The notes: a model not told the origin generated them from the letters alone. Shown: positions 1-6,891, counted from the first letter of the stretch. The stretch is 7,094 nucleotides of DNA from Comamonadaceae bacterium (GCA_947469815.1 CANIRI010000122.1:1-7094); one strand, 5' to 3'. Program-made: numbers and translations.

Positions 1-1180
1 CAGCCTTGGCTTCGTCAATCATGTCCAGGCTGTAGGCATCGCGCTCGTGGGTCCAGGCGTCGAGCTCTTTTTCCCAGGCGTCTTTTTCGGACTTGATGGT
101 GGCGGCACGCGCGGCCTTGGTCGCATCGCTGGCCAGCGTCATGGCGTTCAATCGGCGCAGCAGTTCTTTGGCAACCGCTTTGGCGTCGCCGTGGATGCCT
201 ACGGTGATTTTCTTGACCAGACCGAGGTTGGTGTGGTCAGCTTCGACCTGGATGATCTTGGCGTCTTTGGGCCAGTAGTCCATGCCGTGCTGGGGCAGCG
301 TGCCAAACGGGCCCATGCGCGAACCCAAGGCAATCACCACGTCGGCTTGCGCCATCAGCTTCATCGCGGCTTTGGAGCCCTGGTAGCCCAGCGGGCCGGC
401 CCACAGCGGGTGGCTGGCGGGAAAAGAGTCGTTGCGCAAATAGCCGTTCGCCACGGGCGCGCCCAGGCGCTCGGCCAGGGCCACGCATTCGTCCACCGCA
501 TCGCCCATCACCACGCCGCCACCGGACAGGATGATCGGGAACTTGGCATGCGCCAGCATCTCCACGCCGGCAGCCAGGCTGTTTTCACCGCCATGGCCGC
601 GCTCCACGCGCATAGGCTTGGGGATTTCGCACTGGATTTCGCCGTAAAAATAGTCGCGCGGGATGTTCAGTTGGGTCGGGCCCATCTCGGACATGGCGCG
701 GTCAAAGCAGCGGCCTGTGTACTCTGCCATGCGCTTGGGGTTATTCACATGGCCCTGGTACTTGGTGAATTCCTGGAACATGGGCAGCTGGTGCGCCTCT
801 TGAAAGCCACCCAGGCCCATACCCATGGTGCCGGTCTCCGGCGTGATCATCACCACCGGGCTGTGCGCCCAGTAGGCAGCGGCAATCGCGGTCACGCAGT
901 TGCTGATGCCGGGGCCGTTTTGCCCGATCACCACGCCGTGGCGACCGGAGACGCGGGCATAACCGTCAGCCATGTGCGCCGCACCCTGCTCATGCACCAC
1001 TGGCACGAGCCGGATACCGGCGGGGGCGAAGATGTCCATCGCGTCCATGAACGCCGAGCCCATGATGCCGAAAATGTCGGTCACACCATTGGCGACCATG
1101 GTCTCCACAAAAGCCTCGGAAGGCGTCATTTTTTGCACGCCGCTGACCACGGTGCGCTTGTCTTGGGGGGCTTGGGGCAT
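1..1180 (-). CDS. xsc: Sulfoacetaldehyde acetyltransferase, N-terminal 393 residues (runs off window start)
   Basis: A ThDP-dependent enzyme of the acetolactate-synthase superfamily. Xsc converts sulfoacetaldehyde plus phosphate to acetyl phosphate and sulfite, the desulfonation step shared by taurine, isethionate and sulfoacetate degradation in the cytoplasm. I translated the minus strand from ATG 1180; the frame stays open to the window edge, giving 393 codons of the roughly 590-600 usual for Xsc. The ThDP pyrimidine-binding domain is at the N terminus: residues 18-45 read MTPSEAFVETMVANGVTDIF then GIMGSAF, typical of Xsc. VVHEQGAAHMADGYAR (61-76) carries the presumed catalytic Glu64, and NGPGISNCVTAIAAAYW (88-104) follows. 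A central domain begins near residue 200 (ILSGGGVVMG at 217-226). The ThDP-diphosphate-binding C-terminal domain lies outside the window. ATG 1180 is preferred over Met18 because AGGAGA sits 8 nt upstream and Met18 has no ribosome binding site. It is divergent from an IclR regulator. Confidence 0.95.
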   Translation of the reverse strand, partial: MPQAPQDKRTVVSGVQKMTPSEAFVETMVANGVTDIFGIMGSAFMDAMDIFAPAGIRLVPVVHEQGAAHMADGYARVSGRHGVVIGQNGPGISNCVTAIAAAYWAHSPVVMITPETGTMGMGLGGFQEAHQLPMFQEFTKYQGHVNNPKRMAEYTGRCFDRAMSEMGPTQLNIPRDYFYGEIQCEIPKPMRVERGHGGENSLAAGVEMLAHAKFPIILSGGGVVMGDAVDECVALAERLGAPVANGYLRNDSFPASHPLWAGPLGYQGSKAAMKLMAQADVVIALGSRMGPFGTLPQHGMDYWPKDAKIIQVEADHTNLGLVKKITVGIHGDAKAVAKELLRRLNAMTLASDATKAARAATIKSEKDAWEKELDAWTHERDAYSLDMIDEAKA

Positions 1181-1188
1181 GGGAAAAG

Positions 1189-1194
1189 TCTCCT
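1189..1194 (-). promoter_or_regulatory. Ribosome binding site of xsc
   Basis: On the minus strand AGGAGA lies 8 nt upstream of ATG 1180. It is the clearest Shine-Dalgarno sequence near any complete start in the window, and it fixes the xsc start at 1180 rather than at the internal Met18. Confidence 0.8.
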
Positions 1195-1205
1195 GGGGGT
1201 AAAAC

Positions 1206-1220
1206 TGCTGCGCCGCAGCA
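1206..1220 (-). promoter_or_regulatory. Hairpin in the xsc leader, just upstream of its RBS
   Basis: The 15-nt TGCTGCGCCGCAGCA (plus strand) is a perfect inverted repeat, 7-bp arms around one base. As RNA from the minus strand it folds as a 6-bp stem TGCTGC/GCAGCA with a GGC loop, followed by GTTTT and, after a C-rich run, by the AGGAGA ribosome binding site. It lies in the predicted leader of about 84 nt. It could modestly affect translation or act as a weak attenuator; the U run is too short for a convincing terminator. The structure is seen directly; its role is inference. Confidence 0.45.
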
Positions 1221-1246
1221 CAAAAACACGGATTCGGTACAAATTG

Positions 1247-1261
1247 TTCCGGAAACCGGAA
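1247..1261. promoter_or_regulatory. Palindromic operator candidate over the xsc transcription start
   Basis: TTCCGG-AAA-CCGGAA is a perfect 6-bp inverted repeat with a 3-bp spacer. It begins about 10 bp downstream of the predicted xsc -10 hexamer, so it covers roughly +3 to +17, where a bound repressor would block transcription. IclR-family proteins commonly bind short palindromes of this size, some with a TTCC/GGAA-type core, and an IclR gene begins 94 bp away. Part of the left arm lies in the word TTGTTCCG (1244-1251), which recurs at 1326-1333 near the regulator's own start. Binding by this regulator is inferred. Confidence 0.55.
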
Positions 1262-1270
1262 TGGTGGGCC

Positions 1271-1299
1271 ACTATAACGAAAAAAGCCGGACCGAACAA
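1271..1299 (-). promoter_or_regulatory. Sigma70-type promoter for xsc
   Basis: On the minus strand TTGTTC (plus 1294-1299) is followed by a 17-nt spacer and TATAGT (plus 1271-1276). The -10 matches the consensus at five of six bases and the -35 at three of six, with ideal spacing. Transcription would start near 1264, giving an xsc leader of about 84 nt that includes the palindrome at 1247-1261 and the hairpin at 1206-1220. The weak -35 would suit a regulated promoter. Confidence 0.6.
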
Positions 1300-1354
1300 G
1301 GCCGCATTCCACTTTTACGATGTTTTTGTTCCGTTTAATGCATAAATAGCGCTT

Positions 1355-2203
1355 ATGCCCTATCATGCCGCGATGCAAGCCGTTCCCACCCCCGCGCACG
1401 CCCTGGAAATCAATGGCGACACGCCCACGCTGCGCTTGTTTGCGCTGCTCGAAGTCATTGCGTCCAAAGACCAGTACTTTTCGCTCCAAGGCCTGGCCGA
1501 CGCCACGGCGCTGCCCAAACCCACGCTGCACCGCATGCTGCAGCAGCTCGAATCCGCCAACCTGCTCGAGCGCAGCGGCGACGGGCGGCTGTATGGCACC
1601 GGCGTGCGGCTGCGCCGCCTCGCGGAAAACCTGCTGCTCAATGACACCGCCCACGGCGCGCGCCACGCGGTGCTGCGCCAACTCGTCACCGAAGTCGGCG
1701 AGAGCTGCAACCTGACCGCGCTCAGCGGCAGCGAAGTGATTTACCTCGACCGGGTGGAAACACCCGCGCCGCTGCGTTTTTATTTACACCCCGGTTCGCG
1801 CGTACCCTTGCACTGCTCCGCCAGCGGCAAGGTGTTTCTGGCGCAAATGGGCCCGGCCCAGCGCCAGCGCCTGCTGGCCCACGCAGCGCTGGAGGCGTAC
1901 ACGACCAAAACATTGACCGACACCGCAGCGCTGGAGGCCGAAATCAAGGCGGTTAAGCGCCAGGGTTTTGCGCTGGACAACGAAGAATTTTTGCCGGGCT
2001 TGCTTTGCGTGGCGGTGCTGGTGCCCGCGCGCAGCGGCCGCTCCAACCTGTGTGTGGCGGTGCAAGCGCCGCTGATGCGCCTGACCGCCGACAAAGCCCT
2101 GGCGCTGCTGCCCGCGCTGCAGCGCGCAGCGCAAGCGCTCAGCGCGATTGAGGCCGAAACCCAACCCGAGACCGGCCCGCAGCGCGGGGCCGACGCCGCA
2201 TGA
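1355..2203 (+). CDS. IclR-family transcriptional regulator, candidate regulator of xsc
   Basis: A 282-residue DNA-binding regulator of usual IclR length. The N-terminal winged helix-turn-helix spans about residues 25-85: [20 protein letters not shown] (42-61) is the helix-turn-helix, followed by [12 protein letters not shown] and the wing. The C-terminal effector-binding domain (about 100-265) has family hallmarks: [11 protein letters not shown] (153-163), [18 protein letters not shown] (204-221) and a late VAVQAP strand. The ligand cannot be read from sequence; a C2-sulfonate intermediate is a reasonable guess because xsc is divergent. The frame is closed upstream by TAA at 1343-1345, so ATG 1355 is the first possible start; ATG 1373 is an alternative. 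Neither has a clear ribosome binding site. The 3' end overlaps cobS by ATGA, so the two are probably co-translated. IclR-type regulators are known in some sulfonate clusters, but I cannot assign a gene name. Confidence 0.9.
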   Translation: MPYHAAMQAVPTPAHALEINGDTPTLRLFALLEVIASKDQYFSLQGLADATALPKPTLHRMLQQLESANLLERSGDGRLYGTGVRLRRLAENLLLNDTAHGARHAVLRQLVTEVGESCNLTALSGSEVIYLDRVETPAPLRFYLHPGSRVPLHCSASGKVFLAQMGPAQRQRLLAHAALEAYTTKTLTDTAALEAEIKAVKRQGFALDNEEFLPGLLCVAVLVPARSGRSNLCVAVQAPLMRLTADKALALLPALQRAAQALSAIEAETQPETGPQRGADAA

Positions 2204-3180
2204 ACACAAGCAGCAACACCAACCAAGCAAGCCCCACGCATCGCGTTTCGGTCCGCGCACTCTTCGGCATCGACAGCGATATGCAAGTCGACGCGATGAC
2301 CGAGCGCGGCGCGCATGTGCCCGACATCGACACGGCGTACCGCTTCAACCCGGATGTGACGCTGGCGCTGCTCGCGGGGTTCACCCACAACCGGCGGGTG
2401 CTGGTGCAAGGCCTGCATGGCACCGGCAAGTCCACGCACATTGAGCAAGTGGCCGCGCGGCTGAACTGGCCTTGCGTACGGGTGAATCTAGATGGCCACA
2501 TCAGCCGCCTGGATTTGGTGGGGCGCGACGCCGTGGTGCTGCGCGATGGACAGCAAGTCACCGAGTTCCAGGAAGGCATCGTGCCCTGGGCGCTGCAGCG
2601 GCCCATGGCGCTGATATTCGATGAGTACGACGCAGGCCGCCCCGACGTGATGTTTGTGATCCAACGCATTTTGGAGCGCGAGGGCCACTTCACCCTGCTC
2701 GACCAGAACCGCGTGATCCGCCCGCACCCGCAGTTCCGGCTGTTTGCCACCAGCAACACCATCGGTCTGGGTAACTTGAACGGCTTGTATTTCGGCGCGC
2801 AGCGGCTCAACCACGCGCAGCTGGACCGCTGGAATCTGGTGGTGGCGCTCAATTACCTGCAGCCGCAGGACGAAGTCGCCATCGTGGCCGCCCGGGTGCC
2901 CGCAATGGCCGGGCAGCCGGAGTTGTTGGCACAGATGGTGGCGCTGGCCGACTTGACGCGCAAAGGTTTTGCGGCGGGCGATTTGTCCACCGTGATGTCG
3001 CCGCGCACCGTGATCACCTGGGCCGAAAACCTGGAAATTTTTCACGACCTGGCGCTGGCGTTGCGCCTGTCTTTTGTGAACAAATGCGACGAGGCCGAGC
3101 ACGCGCTGGTGGCCGAATACTTCCAGCGCTGCTTTGACCAGCCGCTCTTCCCCGCCCCCGGCAACAGCCCCGCGACCTGA
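2200..3180 (+). CDS. cobS: CobS-like AAA+ ATPase (cobaltochelatase motor subunit or paralogue)
   Basis: A 326-residue AAA+ protein of CobS length. In aerobic cobalamin synthesis CobS and CobT form the ATP-driven motor that lets CobN insert Co2+ into hydrogenobyrinic acid a,c-diamide. The CobS-type N-terminal segment [21 protein letters not shown] (22-42) is present. Walker A is GLHGTGKST (71-79), Walker B is ALIFDE (137-142), sensor-1 Asn186 sits in TSNT, an arginine-finger candidate is Arg210 in LDRW, and the sensor-2-like SPRT is at 267-270. The stretch [19 protein letters not shown] is nearly identical to CobS as I remember it. The segment at 190-202 ([13 protein letters not shown]) departs from the usual GDTTGLYHGTQQI. 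It overlaps the regulator's stop (ATGA), indicating coupling. No cobN or corrin gene is in view, so a non-cobalamin role remains possible. Confidence 0.88.
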   Translation: MNTSSNTNQASPTHRVSVRALFGIDSDMQVDAMTERGAHVPDIDTAYRFNPDVTLALLAGFTHNRRVLVQGLHGTGKSTHIEQVAARLNWPCVRVNLDGHISRLDLVGRDAVVLRDGQQVTEFQEGIVPWALQRPMALIFDEYDAGRPDVMFVIQRILEREGHFTLLDQNRVIRPHPQFRLFATSNTIGLGNLNGLYFGAQRLNHAQLDRWNLVVALNYLQPQDEVAIVAARVPAMAGQPELLAQMVALADLTRKGFAAGDLSTVMSPRTVITWAENLEIFHDLALALRLSFVNKCDEAEHALVAEYFQRCFDQPLFPAPGNSPAT

Positions 3181-3195
3181 AACTCCGCGCCGCGT

Positions 3196-4959
3196 ATGCA
3201 GGCCAGCTTAGCGATCGACAGCGTGCAAGCGCACAGCCGCCGCCAGCAGGCGCTCGACGAGCTCTGCGCCGCCGCCTTGCGCGCACTGAGCGCGCGCCGC
3301 CAGGTTCACTACAAAGGCGCGCTCCTGTTCGACGGCACGGCACAGCTGCCCAGCTTCGCCCCGCACCTGCACCCGCACGCGCAATTGCGTAACCTGGATG
3401 CCGACGCGCCCCGCCCGGATCTGACATCGTTTCGCGGCGCGGCCGATGGCGTGGCATTGCGTTTGCGTCACAGCGACGCGGCGCTGCACCGCAGCCTGCG
3501 CCCGGCCAAGCCCATGGCGCGGCGGGTGTTTGACCTGCTGGAGCAGTACCGCGCAGAGTCGCTGGTCAGCGCCCACTGGCCGGGCGTGCGCCGCAATATG
3601 CGCGAGCGCTTCAGCGCCTGGTCGCGGGCCTTTGTGCAAGCCCGATTGCACGAATCGGCTCAGGGCATTTTGTTGCTCACGGTGGCGCAGGTCTGCCGGG
3701 CGCGCATCACCGGCGACGCGGTGGACGAAGCCTTAGAGGACATGCTGGAGGCGACCCGCTTCGGGCTGGTGCCGCGCATCGGCCACGCGCTAGCCGGGCT
3801 GCGCCGCCATCGCGAGGACCAGGCGAAATTTGCGGTGGACGCGCTGGCGATTGCCGCGGTGGTGACGCAACTGGCCGAAGACGCCACGCCTGCGGCCGCC
3901 GCCAAAAAAGACACCGAGACACCGGACGAAGAGGACGAAGACGCCTGGCTGCAAATTTGGGTGGACTTTGAAGCCGGCGAAGACAGCGGCTTGGCCAGCA
4001 CCCTGTTGGCCCGCGATGCGCCCCAAAGCGGCGCCACCGGCTACCGCGCCTTCACCACCGCATACGACCGCGAGGCCAGTGCCGCCAGCCTGGTGCGCGC
4101 CGCGCAATTGACCGAGCTGCGCGCCACGCTGGATACGGCGGTGGCGCAGACCGGCATCAACCCGGCGCGGCTGGCGCGCGCGCTGCAAGCGCTGCTGGCG
4201 CAGCCGCTCGATGACGGCTGGGACAGCGGGCAGGAAAGCGGGCTGATTGACGGGCGGCGGCTGGCGCAACTGGTGGCCAGCCCCACCGAGCGCCGCCTGT
4301 TCCGCACACCGCACCAAACGCCGGTGACCGACTGCATGGTGGGGCTGCTACTGGACTGCTCGGGCTCGATGAAGCAGCACATGGCGCAACTTGCGCCTTT
4401 GCTGGATGTGCTGCTGCGCGCCCTGGAGCTGGCGGGCACGCAAACCGAACTGCTGGGTTACACCACCGGCGCGTGGAACGGCGGGCGCGTGATGCGCGAC
4501 TGGCGCCGCGCAGGCAAACCGGCCACCCCGGGGCGGCTCAACGAGTTGTGCCACATCGTGTTCAAAGACAGCGATACGCCGTGGCGGCGCGGGAAAAGCG
4601 GCGTGGCCGCGCTGCTCAAACCCGAGCTGTTTCGGGAGTGCGTGGACGGTGAGGCGCTGCGCTGGGCGGCGGCGCGCCTGGAAGCCGTGCAGGCGCAGCG
4701 GCGCATCCTGCTGGTGTTCTCGGACGGCAGCCCCATGGACGGCGCAACCGTGCTGGCCAACGACACGTATTACCTGGACCGGGATCTGCAAGCGACTGCC
4801 GCGCGCATCGAGCGGACAGGCCAGATTGAACTGCGCGGCGTAGGTTTGGGGCTGGATTTGAGTGCGTTTTATGCGCGCAGCGTGGTACTGGATATGCAAA
4901 ACCACCGCAGCGCACACACGCTGGGCGAGATCCTGACGCTGCTACGGCCGCGCGCCTGA
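3196..4959 (+). CDS. cobT: CobT-like vWA-domain protein (cobaltochelatase subunit or paralogue)
   Basis: A 587-residue partner of CobS, somewhat shorter than the roughly 630 of characterised CobT. The N-terminal helical part contains the CobT pattern FRGAADGVALRLRHSDAALH (79-98) and ARRVFDLLEQYRAESL (108-123). An acidic linker lies at about 239-263 (DEEDEDA core), much shorter than the long acidic stretch of classical CobT. The C-terminal vWA domain spans about 378-586, with MIDAS residues D387, S389 and S391 in LLLDCSGSM, a Thr at 423/424 in GYTTGAW, and D510 in FSDGSP. GGKP/RLN-like elements (KPATPGRLNE, 441-450) and TPWRR (461-465) are CobT hallmarks. ATG 3196 lies 15 nt after the cobS stop, in the same reading frame, with no clear ribosome binding site, so translational coupling is likely. 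The 3' end overlaps the convergent transporter gene by 18 bp. Confidence 0.87.
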   Translation: MQASLAIDSVQAHSRRQQALDELCAAALRALSARRQVHYKGALLFDGTAQLPSFAPHLHPHAQLRNLDADAPRPDLTSFRGAADGVALRLRHSDAALHRSLRPAKPMARRVFDLLEQYRAESLVSAHWPGVRRNMRERFSAWSRAFVQARLHESAQGILLLTVAQVCRARITGDAVDEALEDMLEATRFGLVPRIGHALAGLRRHREDQAKFAVDALAIAAVVTQLAEDATPAAAAKKDTETPDEEDEDAWLQIWVDFEAGEDSGLASTLLARDAPQSGATGYRAFTTAYDREASAASLVRAAQLTELRATLDTAVAQTGINPARLARALQALLAQPLDDGWDSGQESGLIDGRRLAQLVASPTERRLFRTPHQTPVTDCMVGLLLDCSGSMKQHMAQLAPLLDVLLRALELAGTQTELLGYTTGAWNGGRVMRDWRRAGKPATPGRLNELCHIVFKDSDTPWRRGKSGVAALLKPELFRECVDGEALRWAAARLEAVQAQRRILLVFSDGSPMDGATVLANDTYYLDRDLQATAARIERTGQIELRGVGLGLDLSAFYARSVVLDMQNHRSAHTLGEILTLLRPRA

Positions 4960-6705
4960 ACCCGCCGGGCCGCAGGGCGCAAAAACGCGCACCGTGCAGC
5001 GCGCGCACACGTCAGGAGCGAGGCGGTTTTTGAGAATCGCCAAGGTGTCCTGCCCGGCGCGGAAAAAGTGGGTTGCCCCGATCTGGTCGTACACGCCGCT
5101 TTGGCGCAGCGTGGCCATCGGCTCATCTTTGAGGTGGGTGATGTAAAGCGCGCCGCCCAGTGCTTTGCGCCGCGCCGCCTCTTGCGCCAGCATGTGCGCA
5201 CCGCCCAAATCGATGAAGTTGATGCCCGAGGCCACCAGCAGCACATGCCGGTGCCCAGGGTTCACCTCGTCAATCGCCTGAAAGGCTTCTTGCAGGTGGT
5301 TGACCGCACCGAAAAACAGCGATCCATTGATGCGCACAATCTTGAGCTGCGGGCAGTCAGGCAAGCCCGTGTCGGTGCTGAACATCGGCGCGCTGCGCCC
5401 GGGCACAGGCTTGACGTCTTCCACGCCGGGCTGCGAGGTGCGGCGCAAGTACAAGATGAGCGACAAGCCCACGCCCACGTAAATCGCAAACTCCAGCTGC
5501 AGCGTCAAAGTCGCCAAAAACGTGGCCAGCAAGACGCCAAACTCGCTGCGGCTGGCGCGCCAGGTCTCCACGATTTGCGTGGTGTCGATCAAGCCCCAGG
5601 CGACCACAAACAAAATGCCCGCCATCGCGGCGGTGGGCAGGTACTGCGCCAACGGGGCCAAAAACAGCATGATGAGCAGCAAAAACCCGGCGGAGAACAC
5701 CGCTGCCAATGGTGTCTGCGCGCCGGCCACATAGTTCAGCCCGCTGCGGTTGAAGGACCCGCTCGACGCATAGCCCGAGAAAAAAGCGCCGACGATATTG
5801 GACAGTCCCTGGCCGATGAACTCCTGGTTGCCGTCGATCCGCTGGCCGCTGGACAAGGCCATGGCGCGGGCGATGGACACCGCCTCGGTGAGCGCCAGCA
5901 GGGCCACGGCTGCAGCAATCGGGGCAATGCGCTGCGCCGTGTCCCAGGACCAGTCCGGGCTGGACAGGGGCGGAAAGCCGATGCTCAAAGCGCCGATGCT
6001 GCTCAAGCCGGTGGCCTGCGGGCCCAGCCAGGCATTGAGCGCTGCCGCCAGTGCGCTGCCCGCGACCATGCCCACGATCATGTGCGGCAGCCGCGGCCAC
6101 AGGTATTTGGAGAACGCACAAACCAAGAGCGTCACCAGCGCCACCAACAAAATCCAAGGCTGGACCTCGGCCAGATGCGCAAAAAGGCCCTGCAAAACAG
6201 CTGCTACCGATGCGCCCCGGGGAATCGGCAGGCCAAAGAAGTTTTTGACCTGGCTGGCGGCAATCAAGACCGCAGCGCCCGAGGTAAAGCCCACCACCAC
6301 CGTGTGCGAGACAAAATTCACCAAGGTACCCAGCCGCAGAATGCCCAGCAGCAACTGGAACACGCCCACGAAGAAGGTCAAGGTCAGCACCAGCGCAACA
6401 AATTGCGCGCTGCCCGGCTCAGCCAGCGGGCTCATGGTGGCGAACACGACGATGGAAATGGCGGTGGTCGGCCCCGACACCAGATGCCAGGACGAACCCC
6501 ACAGCGCTGCCACCACGGCAGGGAGCATGGCGGCATACAAGCCGTATTCGGGCGGCATGCCCGCAATCGTGGCAAAGGCCACGCCCTGCGGCACCAAGAT
6601 CAAGCCGCCCGTCAAGCCGGCCAGTGCATCGGCGCGCAAACTGCCCCGGTTGACACGGGGCCACCAGCGCAAAAAAGGCAGCAGACGAAGCAAAAGTGGA
6701 TGCAT
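4942..6705 (-). CDS. SulP-family anion transporter with STAS domain
   Basis: An inner-membrane transporter of 587 residues from ATG 6705. Residue numbers here are from that Met. The SulP signature is at about 36-84: LILVPQGVAFATIAGMPPEY, then GLYAAMLPAVVAALWGSSWH and SGPTTAIS. About a dozen hydrophobic helices run to about residue 422, followed by a cytoplasmic STAS domain (about 452-560) with INGSLFFGAV and LLVASGINFIDLGGAHML. The tail carries Cys567, Cys570 and Cys578. The family moves sulfate, bicarbonate, dicarboxylates or other anions, and the substrate cannot be fixed from sequence. Linkage to xsc, which makes sulfite, suggests an inorganic sulfur anion but does not prove it. A TTG at 6714 would add three residues; ATG 6705 is preferred, although it lacks a ribosome binding site. 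It is convergent with cobT, overlapping it by 18 bp. Confidence 0.93.
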   Translation of the reverse strand: MHPLLLRLLPFLRWWPRVNRGSLRADALAGLTGGLILVPQGVAFATIAGMPPEYGLYAAMLPAVVAALWGSSWHLVSGPTTAISIVVFATMSPLAEPGSAQFVALVLTLTFFVGVFQLLLGILRLGTLVNFVSHTVVVGFTSGAAVLIAASQVKNFFGLPIPRGASVAAVLQGLFAHLAEVQPWILLVALVTLLVCAFSKYLWPRLPHMIVGMVAGSALAAALNAWLGPQATGLSSIGALSIGFPPLSSPDWSWDTAQRIAPIAAAVALLALTEAVSIARAMALSSGQRIDGNQEFIGQGLSNIVGAFFSGYASSGSFNRSGLNYVAGAQTPLAAVFSAGFLLLIMLFLAPLAQYLPTAAMAGILFVVAWGLIDTTQIVETWRASRSEFGVLLATFLATLTLQLEFAIYVGVGLSLILYLRRTSQPGVEDVKPVPGRSAPMFSTDTGLPDCPQLKIVRINGSLFFGAVNHLQEAFQAIDEVNPGHRHVLLVASGINFIDLGGAHMLAQEAARRKALGGALYITHLKDEPMATLRQSGVYDQIGATHFFRAGQDTLAILKNRLAPDVCARCTVRVFAPCGPAGSGARP

Positions 6706-6714
6706 AAGACGCAA

Positions 6715-6742
6715 ATTATGAAAAGCCGGGGCCTAGGGCAAA
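6715..6742 (-). promoter_or_regulatory. Possible promoter for the SulP gene
   Basis: On the minus strand CATAAT (plus 6715-6720, five of six consensus bases) follows a poor -35, TTTGCC (plus 6737-6742), at 16 nt. The predicted start near 6708 falls within a few bases of ATG 6705, so the transcript would be nearly leaderless, which fits the missing ribosome binding site. An AT-rich hexamer alone is weak evidence. Confidence 0.3.
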
Positions 6743-6799
6743 CCCGCGCACCGGTACCAGAGCAGGCCTGCACAGTAACAGCAAAGCGACAGCGCACGC

Positions 6800-6851
6800 G
6801 TTTGTGCAGCGCTTAAAAAAGTGAACGCTGGCGGGGCTTAAGCGCGCAAAC
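6800..6851. repeat. Long imperfect inverted repeat in the divergent intergenic region
   Basis: The inner arms GCGCTTAA (6809-6816) and TTAAGCGC (6838-6845) are perfect 8-bp complements separated by 21 nt. Outside them GTTTG (6800-6804) and CAAAC (6847-6851) also pair, with a small asymmetric internal loop between. The structure could be an extended DNA dyad bound by a regulator or an RNA hairpin. There is no T run after either arm, and it lies between divergent genes, so it does not look like a terminator. The right arm contains the palindrome GCTTAAGC. Confidence 0.55.
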
Positions 6852-6891
6852 AGCACTGCTTTGGGGCGACCACAGGCGGTTGATGGGCTCC

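Noticed and set aside
47..1345. Long plus-strand open frame of 432 codons antisense to xsc
   Set aside because: Its translation is His/Gly/Arg-rich with no family resemblance. The minus strand encodes a clear Xsc protein, so this is a mirror frame created by high GC bias.
1313..1346. Possible promoter for the iclR-cobS-cobT unit (TTTTAC and TAATGC or CATAAA words)
   Set aside because: AT-rich words are present but no pair has both acceptable hexamers and correct spacing, so no specific promoter is called.
5068..6816. Long plus-strand open frame of 582 codons antisense to the transporter gene
   Set aside because: The translation is rich in Gln, Arg and His with no recognisable domain, whereas the opposite strand encodes a complete SulP protein with all family motifs.
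6817..6836. Resemblance to the 5' end of 16S rRNA (TGAACGCTGGCGG)
   Set aside because: Thirteen bases match the conserved rRNA word but the flanks do not, so this is a chance match or at most a tiny fragment, not an rRNA gene.
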